Part shown: positions 5,660 through 10,907 of the stretch, one piece after another
Position numbering within the stretch: the stretch's first letter is position 1
How the letters are laid out: every line of letters begins with the position of its first letter
Source of the DNA: Nitrospirota bacterium
GTDB taxonomy: Bacteria > Nitrospirota > Thermodesulfovibrionia > Thermodesulfovibrionales > Magnetobacteriaceae
DNA: 10,907 bases
Direction of reading: 5' to 3'
NCBI GenBank assembly: GCA_015232165.1
Contig: JADGAE010000039.1
Coordinates: 1-10,907, forward strand
Position numbers and translations under genes: made by a program
The notes under the pieces: model-generated
What the model was told of the DNA's origin: nothing
Databases searched by the model: none
The model's input: only the letters and a program-made list of their open reading frames with translations

Positions 5660-8542
5660 GTGAAGACATCACGTTTTATTATAGGCATAGACCTTGGCAC
5701 TACAAATTCGGCAGTATCGTTTATAGACACGGCGGGGGATTCACCCTCGGAGATACGGACCTTCTACATCCCCCAGTTGGTTGATACGGCACATGTGAAG
5801 GCTTTGCACACCCTGCCATCCTACCTGTACCTGCCCACGCAGTTTGAACTTCAGGCCGATGACTACAGCCTGCCCTGGACGACCTCCCCGCCGGCAAAAT
5901 CGGGGACAACGGCTGACAACGGCGATAAGACCGCCTGCATTGTTGGGCAGATTGCCAGGGAAAGGGGTGCCAAAATACCGGCCAACCTGGTCTCCTCGGC
6001 CAAGTCCTGGTTGTGTCACAATCGCGTGCAACGCAGGGCACCGATCCTGCCCTGGGGAAGGGATACGGTATCGGGCAAGGTCTCACCAGTTGAGGCATCC
6101 GCCATGTACCTGGGGCATATAAAGGACGCCTGGAATCATGAGTTTGCCACAGGTAACAACAACTCTCTGGAGAATCAACAGATCGTACTGACTATCCCGG
6201 CCTCCTTTGACGAACCGGCCAGGGAACTGACATCGGAGGCCGCCGTGATGGCGGGGCTTAAGTCCTTCACGATGCTCGAGGAACCGCAGGCTGCCTTTTA
6301 TTGGTGGATAGCCGCACATCAGGCCGGAGCCAGGTCAACACTGTTGGGCGGGGACAAGCTCGTGCTCGTCTTTGACATTGGAGGGGGGACGACCGATTTC
6401 AACCTCATCGCCGTGACAGAACATGCGGATAAGCTCGCATTTCAGAGGGTTGCCGTGGGGGACCACCTACTGTTAGGTGGCGACAACATGGACCTGGCTA
6501 TTGCCAAAGAAGTGGAGATCAAGCTCCTGACCAATAAGGGCAAGCTAGACTTCAACCAGTGGGTGAGCCTGTCTCATCAGTGCCGCAGTGCCAAGGAAGA
6601 GCTGCTGGGTGATGGAGCCAAAGATTCCGTGGAGTTGTCGATCCTTGGCAGTGGGCGCTCAGTCATCGCCGGGGCAATGAAGGGTGTTTTGACAAGGGCT
6701 GAGGTCTCTAAAATAATATTAGATGGCTTTTTTAAGAAGACGCCAATTGGACAAGAGCCGGCAAAGGGCAGAACATCCGGATTTCAGGAGCTTGGTCTGC
6801 CCTATGTATCGGACCCGACTATAACAACGCATCTTTCCCTGTTTCTCAGGAGACACGCTATAAACCCGCATCTGCCAAGAGTGGTTGACCCACAAAGCGG
6901 ACTGAGTATCGTGCGCCCTGACGTGTTGCTCTTTAACGGCGGAGTGTTTAAGTCTGCCCTGATACGTTCTGCCGTAACGGAGGCGCTGCATCATTGGTTT
7001 GCGGCGGGGGAGGACTGGTCGTTGCAGGTACTGGACAACGACCGGCTTGATCATGCCGTTGCGCTGGGTGCGGCCTACTATGGGCAGGTGCTCAGGGGCG
7101 TTGGCATGAGGATCAGCGGGGGAACTGGCAAGGCCTACTACATTGCGGTGGAGCCTGCACGTAAGACCAAAGGCACGGAAGGCCCCCACAGTCAATTCAC
7201 AGACCCCATCACCGTCGTCTGCGTTGCCCCCAAGGGGCTGGAGGAGGGTCAGCAATTGCACATTGCACAGCCTGAATTCCAGGTGCTGGCCAATAATCCC
7301 GTGAGCTTTTCGCTGTACTGCTCCAGTTTCAGGGTTGGAGACAAGGTGGGCGACCTGATCGTTGATGAGCGCGATGCCTTCGTCGAGTTGCCTGCGATAA
7401 AGACGGTCCTGTATTTTGGCAAAAAGACCGGAGTAACCAAGATTCCGGTATCCTTGTTTGTCCGGTTAAACGAGTACGGCACCCTGGATGTCTATTGCGA
7501 GTCTAAGAGCACGACCCACAGGTGGAAGCTGGCCTTTCAACTGCGCGGGGCCACAGAGGATGCCCCCGCGGATGCCCCAAAGGATGCCACTGTGATTGAC
7601 CGCACCATCGATGAGACGAACATACAGGAGGCCGCCAACCTCATACGAAAGGCCTTCGACTCCGACGACACGAACGTCACCCCGGACAACATCACCAAAA
7701 AGCTGGAGCAGACCCTCGCCCTGGACAGGACAATGTGGCCCCTGTTGACCATACGGACGCTGTGGGATGTCCTGATAGAGTTGCGACATCGCAGGTTGGC
7801 AACCCCGCGGTATGAGGCACGGTGGTTGAATCTCGCAGGGTTTCTGTTGCGGCCCGGCTTTGGTCATCCGGTTGATGAGCATCGTATCAGGGAGCTTTGG
7901 AAGATATACGCCGAAGGCATCAGGTTTGTACGTGACGGACAGTGTCGTTTGGAGTGGTGGATACTGTGGAGGCGTGTTGCGGGTGGGCTTTCTGGGTTGC
8001 ATCAGGACATGCTGTTTAAGAAGATAGCGCCCTCTATACTTCAATCGCGCAAGAAAAAGGAGGTTGCACGTCTGCAGGGGGCGGAGCTGGTTGAGCTGTG
8101 GATGCTTGTCGCAAGCCTGGAACACCTCTCCGTGCAGGTCAAGGTGGAGTTGGGCGACCAGCTATGTGAGCTTATCAGGAAAGACAAGAGCAACGCACGG
8201 TACTGCTGGTCGTTGTCTAGAGTTGGTGCGCGGCAGCCCTTTCATGGCCCTATCAACGTGGTAGTGCCAAAGGAGGTGGTACAGAGGTGGGTGCGCCAGG
8301 TCATGGTTGTTGATTGGCCGAAACCCCACGAATTTGCCAATCTGCTGACGCAGTTGATCAGGAAGACCGGTGACAGGGTCAGAGACGTGGATGACTCCTT
8401 GCGACAGGAGGTTGTACAACGCCTCGGTGTCTACGAGTGGGCACAGCGCTACATCCAGCCGCTCAACGAGGTCGTCCCCATCGACTGGGAAGAGGAAAAG
8501 GCCGTCTTTGGCGAATCCCTACCGATTGGGTTATACGTATAA
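5660..8542 (+). CDS. Hsp70-family ATPase fused to a C-terminal DUF3731-like domain (second of pair)
   Basis: A 960-residue paralogue of the preceding gene. The ATPase part carries GIDLGTTN (Asp11), AKSWLC (Lys115), MLEEPQAAF (Glu208), DIGGGTTDF (239-247), GGDNMD (273-278) and LLFNGGV (423-429). A beta-rich region (about 485-628) ends in HRWKLAFQLRG, matching the end of the first Hsp70. An Ala/Asp/Pro linker (about 631-645) leads to about 310 extra residues, helical and rich in Trp (W693, W702, W722, W747, W766, W767, W770, W814, W850), with blocks ARWLNLAGFLLRPGFGHPVDE and CRLEWWILWRRVAGGLSG. I recognise this as the DUF3731 type found on the ends of some Hsp70s; it has no known activity and replaces the DnaK lid. 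Start GTG5660 lies seven bases after the upstream stop with no Shine-Dalgarno, implying coupled translation; it places GIDLGTTN at the same residue as in the paralogue, which supports this start. Confidence 0.88.
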   Translation: MKTSRFIIGIDLGTTNSAVSFIDTAGDSPSEIRTFYIPQLVDTAHVKALHTLPSYLYLPTQFELQADDYSLPWTTSPPAKSGTTADNGDKTACIVGQIARERGAKIPANLVSSAKSWLCHNRVQRRAPILPWGRDTVSGKVSPVEASAMYLGHIKDAWNHEFATGNNNSLENQQIVLTIPASFDEPARELTSEAAVMAGLKSFTMLEEPQAAFYWWIAAHQAGARSTLLGGDKLVLVFDIGGGTTDFNLIAVTEHADKLAFQRVAVGDHLLLGGDNMDLAIAKEVEIKLLTNKGKLDFNQWVSLSHQCRSAKEELLGDGAKDSVELSILGSGRSVIAGAMKGVLTRAEVSKIILDGFFKKTPIGQEPAKGRTSGFQELGLPYVSDPTITTHLSLFLRRHAINPHLPRVVDPQSGLSIVRPDVLLFNGGVFKSALIRSAVTEALHHWFAAGEDWSLQVLDNDRLDHAVALGAAYYGQVLRGVGMRISGGTGKAYYIAVEPARKTKGTEGPHSQFTDPITVVCVAPKGLEEGQQLHIAQPEFQVLANNPVSFSLYCSSFRVGDKVGDLIVDERDAFVELPAIKTVLYFGKKTGVTKIPVSLFVRLNEYGTLDVYCESKSTTHRWKLAFQLRGATEDAPADAPKDATVIDRTIDETNIQEAANLIRKAFDSDDTNVTPDNITKKLEQTLALDRTMWPLLTIRTLWDVLIELRHRRLATPRYEARWLNLAGFLLRPGFGHPVDEHRIRELWKIYAEGIRFVRDGQCRLEWWILWRRVAGGLSGLHQDMLFKKIAPSILQSRKKKEVARLQGAELVELWMLVASLEHLSVQVKVELGDQLCELIRKDKSNARYCWSLSRVGARQPFHGPINVVVPKEVVQRWVRQVMVVDWPKPHEFANLLTQLIRKTGDRVRDVDDSLRQEVVQRLGVYEWAQRYIQPLNEVVPIDWEEEKAVFGESLPIGLYV

Positions 8543-8566
8543 GGTAGGACTCTTTACTATTAAAGG

Positions 8567-8607
8567 AGATATAGACCCTGCTATCTTTACAGACCAACTT
8601 TTTTTTT
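8567..8607 (+). terminator. Possible weak terminator of the Hsp70 operon
   Basis: AGATATAG (8567-8574) and CTATCTTT (8581-8588) can form an imperfect stem around ACCCTG, and a run of nine T follows at 8599-8607. The ten-base gap between stem and T-run and the AT-rich stem make this weak. It is the only terminator-like structure between the Hsp70 operon and the next gene. Confidence 0.3.
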
Positions 8608-8642
8608 ACTACCTTAATTAGAAAAAAGCGCCACCGTATAGT

Positions 8643-8648
8643 TATAAT
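8643..8648 (+). promoter_or_regulatory. Possible -10 element upstream of the nuclease gene
   Basis: A perfect TATAAT occurs 40 bases before the start codon of the Rpn-like gene, in a clearly AT-rich gap. No convincing -35 hexamer lies at 16-18 bases, so this is only a candidate; such hexamers arise by chance in AT-rich DNA. Confidence 0.25.
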
Positions 8649-8688
8649 AAATCACGGGCATTTATCAGCTTAAGACACGGGAGGTACA

Positions 8689-9552
8689 ATGGCACAGTAT
8701 TATGATATTACGTTAAAGTCCATATTGAAGGAACTGCCTAAGCGTTTTTTTAAGATACTCACAGGTTTTGAATTTGCAAAGTTCCTTGATGTCCAGTTAC
8801 CTTTCGTGGAATACAGACAGCCAGACCTGCTGATTGAGCTTCCGGATGGTTCCTTGTTGCACATAGAGTTGCAATCCCATAATGACAGCGACATGGACTG
8901 GAGGATGCACCACTACTTCTGCATGATATACCATATATACAAAAAGGTACCCAGGCAGCTATTGCTATATGTAGGTGATAAGGAGTTAAAAATGGGTAAG
9001 GGGCTTGACCTTGAGTGTTTACAGTTTAAGTATCGTTCAATGGATATCAGAGAGATAAATAGCATTGAACTCCTGGAGAGCGATGACCCTATAGATAGAC
9101 TATTGTCTATACTGTGTAGGACGGAAGACACCGATGGTACGATAAAAGAAATTATCGCAGGGGCATATCCTATGTCATTAAATGAACAAGACTCATACCT
9201 GAGGAAGTTATTGATCTTATCAAGGCTTAGAGGTTTAGCCGACAAAACAGAAAAGGAGGTAAAGAACATGCCTGTATTAATTGATGTAACAAATGATAAA
9301 CTTTATCTGGAGGGTAAGCTGGAGGGTAAGCTGGAGGGTAAGCTGGAGGGTAAACTGGAGGGTAAGCATGAAGGCTTACTTGAGGGAATTGAGGGAATGC
9401 TGGATATAAAATATGGCGCTGATGGATTGGCTCTCATGGCTTTTGTGAAGGAGGTAACATCTATCGAAAAGATGGCAAGGTTTAAGGAGTTGATCAGGAG
9501 GTCAAAAACGGTTGATGAGCTAAAAGAGTTCCTGAAGAACAATGTAGGGTGA
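8689..9552 (+). CDS. Rpn-like PD-(D/E)XK nuclease family transposase protein
   Basis: A 287-residue protein of the Rpn/transposase_31 group, proteins that cut DNA and promote recombination and that often sit in mobile or repeated loci. The N-terminal nuclease fold shows the PD-(D/E)XK signature: Asp46 in QPDLLIELPDGS, then Glu60 and Gln62 in HIELQSH; the ExQ form in place of ExK is usual for this group. A conserved helix follows (WRMHHYFCMIYHIY, 71-84). Residues 207-226 are five tandem LEGK units, continuing as degenerate EG-rich sequence to about 236, then a helical tail (237-287) shared with the fragment at 1-221. The start has GGGAGG at 8679-8684, four bases before ATG. The gene and its flanks look AT-richer than the Hsp70 operon, in keeping with separate ancestry. 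It seems intact, with all presumed catalytic residues present. It is probably not part of the Hsp70 transcript. Confidence 0.85.
   Translation: MAQYYDITLKSILKELPKRFFKILTGFEFAKFLDVQLPFVEYRQPDLLIELPDGSLLHIELQSHNDSDMDWRMHHYFCMIYHIYKKVPRQLLLYVGDKELKMGKGLDLECLQFKYRSMDIREINSIELLESDDPIDRLLSILCRTEDTDGTIKEIIAGAYPMSLNEQDSYLRKLLILSRLRGLADKTEKEVKNMPVLIDVTNDKLYLEGKLEGKLEGKLEGKLEGKHEGLLEGIEGMLDIKYGADGLALMAFVKEVTSIEKMARFKELIRRSKTVDELKEFLKNNVG
9307..9366 (+). repeat. In-frame 12-bp tandem repeat, five units
   Basis: Five consecutive copies of CTGGAGGGTAAG occupy this segment; only the fourth differs (last base A instead of G). Each encodes Leu-Glu-Gly-Lys. Because the unit is a multiple of three, gain or loss of units changes protein length without breaking the frame. 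The equivalent segment of the paralogue at the left edge is degenerate, so this array looks recently expanded. Confidence 0.95.
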
Positions 9553-9587
9553 TAACATTACAGGTGGGAGGGTAGGTCTGAGGGAGA

Positions 9588-9600
9588 GGGCGAACCGCCC
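9588..9600. terminator. Hairpin between convergent genes, possible bidirectional terminator
   Basis: GGGCG (9588-9592) and CGCCC (9596-9600) form a stem with loop AAC in the 110-base gap between the convergent nuclease and aroB genes. There is no strong T-run on either side, so its terminator activity is uncertain. It resembles the GC hairpins at 2760 and 10856. Confidence 0.4.
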
Positions 9601-9662
9601 CTGGCATATAGGCAAAGCCCTCCTTTCTTTCCGTGTATTGCACAAGAGTCAACCTCGCTTTA

Positions 9663-10760
9663 TTACTGTGTTTTTTGGAGACTCAGGAGGATACTGTCTT
9701 CATCATCGACGGAGACCAGTTTGACGGAGCCGACTTCGGCAGGCAGCACAAATCTCAGTCCACCGGAGACGGCCTTTTTGTCGTGATACATAAGCTCCAA
9801 AAGTTGACGGTGATTTATATCGCAGGGGACCCTGAAAGGCAGGTGATAGAGTTCAAGGATATTTTTAAATTGAACCAACTTTTGTGGTTCAAGGATTGCG
9901 AGTTCCACGGCAAGACAGGCAGCGGCGTACATACCGATGGCAACAGCCTCTCCGTGCAGAAACCTCCTGTATCCGGTGATGGCCTCGATGGCATGTCCGA
10001 CCGTGTGACCGTAGTTGAGGATGGCGCGCAGGCCCGACTCTGTCTCGTCCTCGGAGACCACCTCGGCCTTGATCTGACATGACCGCTTGATTATATAGAC
10101 AAGGTTGTCGGGGATAAAGGACAGTAGTTCATCGGACCTTGTCATCAGGTACTGGAAGAAGTCTGCATCCCAGATGACCCCGTACTTTATGACCTCTGCA
10201 AGACCGGAGAGGCGTTGCTTCCAGGGCAGGGTACTCAAGGTCTCTATGTCGATCCATACCAGGCGGGGCTGATAGAAGGTGCCTATCATGTTTTTTCCAA
10301 GTGCGTGATTGACCCCCGTCTTGCCGCCAACGGAGCTGTCAACCTGGGCCAGAAGCGTTGTGGGTATCTGGACGTAGCCAATGCCGCGCATGTAGACCGA
10401 TGCGGCAAATCCCGTGATATCGCCAATAACACCACCACCAAGGGCTATAAGGGCAGACTTCCGATCAAGGCCCTCCTTCAGTACCTCCGACAGAATATAG
10501 TTGACCCAGTTGAGGTCCTTGTACTCCTCGCCATCGGGGAGCAACACGCAGGAGCACTTAAACCCTGCCTCCCTCACCGAGGCCAGAACCCTCTCCCCGT
10601 AGAGGTTAAACACGGTCGGATTGCTGACTAGTGCCAGGGTCTTGCCAAACCCGCAATCTTTAAGTCGCTGTCCGACGGCATCAAGGATACCGTGGCCTAT
10701 TGCTATGTCGTAACTCCTGCTGCCAAGAGATACCGGTACTATTTCCATCTCTGCCATCAT
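9663..10760 (-). CDS. aroB: 3-dehydroquinate synthase
   Basis: Catalyses the second step of the shikimate pathway, turning the seven-carbon phosphate DAHP into 3-dehydroquinate, with NAD+ and a divalent metal, in the cytoplasm. The 365-residue length is normal for bacterial AroB. Family signatures are all present: the NAD-binding GGGVIGD (108-114), PTTLLAQVDSSVGGKT (133-148) with Lys147, LAEVIKYG with metal ligand Glu189 and Lys192, and the remaining metal ligands His252 in NYGHTVGH and His269 in LHGEAVAIGM. Two ATG codons stand in tandem at the start (10758-10760 and 10755-10757); AAGGA on the minus strand at 10768-10764 is three bases from the first and six from the second, so the second may be the true start, shortening the protein by one residue. 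It faces the nuclease gene and is transcribed towards it; no other shikimate gene is in the window. A housekeeping gene with no visible link to the Hsp70 operon. Confidence 0.97.
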   Translation of the reverse strand: MMAEMEIVPVSLGSRSYDIAIGHGILDAVGQRLKDCGFGKTLALVSNPTVFNLYGERVLASVREAGFKCSCVLLPDGEEYKDLNWVNYILSEVLKEGLDRKSALIALGGGVIGDITGFAASVYMRGIGYVQIPTTLLAQVDSSVGGKTGVNHALGKNMIGTFYQPRLVWIDIETLSTLPWKQRLSGLAEVIKYGVIWDADFFQYLMTRSDELLSFIPDNLVYIIKRSCQIKAEVVSEDETESGLRAILNYGHTVGHAIEAITGYRRFLHGEAVAIGMYAAACLAVELAILEPQKLVQFKNILELYHLPFRVPCDINHRQLLELMYHDKKAVSGGLRFVLPAEVGSVKLVSVDDEDSILLSLQKTQ

Positions 10761-10802
10761 TCATCCTTGTATCATTAATTCAAACTCCAACCTTAAAAGA
10801 AG

Positions 10803-10900
10803 GGGGCTTTGCCCCTAACCCCAGTAGAAGGGGACTCCGTCCCCTAAACCCCTGCAAGGAGGGCGGCTCCGCCCCCTCCTTGACCTCCCCCGCAAGGGGA
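10803..10900. repeat. Cluster of four GC-rich hairpins upstream of aroB
   Basis: Four palindromes follow one another: GGGGC/GCCCC with loop TTT (10803-10807/10811-10815); AGGGGAC/GTCCCCT with loop TCC (10829-10835/10839-10845); an 11-bp stem from AAGGAGGGCGG (10856-10866) to its complement at 10869-10881, with a two-C bulge; and TCCCC/GGGGA (10886-10890/10896-10900). The second shares 13 bases with the hairpin at 425-441, and the third matches the terminator-like stem at 2760-2773. The cluster lies between aroB's start and the window edge and may continue beyond it. It may terminate transcription of an upstream gene, or be a REP-like intergenic repeat array. Confidence 0.7.
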
Positions 10901-10907
10901 CCAGTCC

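Noticed and set aside
7466..8125. A 219-codon minus-strand open frame opposite the second Hsp70, with smaller ones beside it
   Set aside because: It overlaps the conserved Hsp70/DUF3731 coding region, has no recognisable motif and no convincing start signal.
3718..8542. The idea that either Hsp70 is the housekeeping DnaK or HscA
   Set aside because: Neither has the DnaK lid or acidic tail, no grpE, dnaJ or iron-sulfur genes adjoin, and motifs such as AKSWLC and GGDNMD differ from DnaK.
9307..9366. A CRISPR-like repeat array
   Set aside because: The repeats are contiguous 12-mers without spacers and lie in frame inside a coding sequence.
9633..10082. A plus-strand open frame of 149 codons opposite aroB, and another at 10215-10631
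   Set aside because: Both lie over aroB, whose active-site motifs are all intact; the plus-strand products show no family features.

Overview
The window reads as a chromosomal segment of a Gram-negative-type bacterium. It carries a CheA-like hybrid sensor kinase, a three-gene Hsp70 operon of unknown function, two copies of a Rpn/PD-(D/E)XK nuclease-type mobile-element protein, and aroB. The repeat-protein nuclease family, the large hybrid CheA and the many short GC-rich intergenic hairpins would fit an environmental lineage such as Nitrospirota or a deltaproteobacterium-like group. That placement is only an impression: there is no rRNA or other marker here to settle it.

Layout. Positions 1-221 hold the 3' end of a Rpn-like gene that begins outside the window. 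A 253-base gap (222-474) with one small hairpin and no gene follows. Then comes a 749-residue CheA-type hybrid histidine kinase (475-2724) ending in a GC hairpin terminator (2760-2773). A consensus-like promoter (TTGACA at 2815) precedes three same-strand genes: a two-helix membrane protein with a C-terminal DUF2760-like domain (2886-3608), a lid-less Hsp70 (3718-5652), and a second, longer Hsp70 (5660-8542) with a Trp-rich C-terminal domain resembling DUF3731. After an AT-rich gap comes a full-length Rpn-like nuclease gene with an in-frame 12-bp tandem repeat (8689-9552). The last gene is aroB on the minus strand (9663-10760), convergent with the nuclease gene, and the window ends in a cluster of four GC-rich hairpins (10803-10900). 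No stretch of more than 300 bases lacks a gene. No rRNA, tRNA or CRISPR array was seen.

How the genes may work together. The strongest candidate for an under-described system is the 2886-8542 operon. Both Hsp70s keep the ATPase motifs of the family but lack the DnaK-type helical lid and C-terminal tail, and no J-protein or GrpE is encoded nearby. The first gene would place its conserved domain on the cytoplasmic face of the inner membrane. One model is a membrane-tethered pair of Hsp70 ATPases in which the DUF2760 protein is the anchor or adaptor and the DUF3731-like domain replaces the lid. This is inference. The kinase gene is separated from the operon by a terminator and a promoter, so a functional link between them is not shown. 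The Rpn-like copies at both sides of the kinase-Hsp70 block lie in the same orientation and suggest, without proving, that mobile or recombination-prone DNA borders it.
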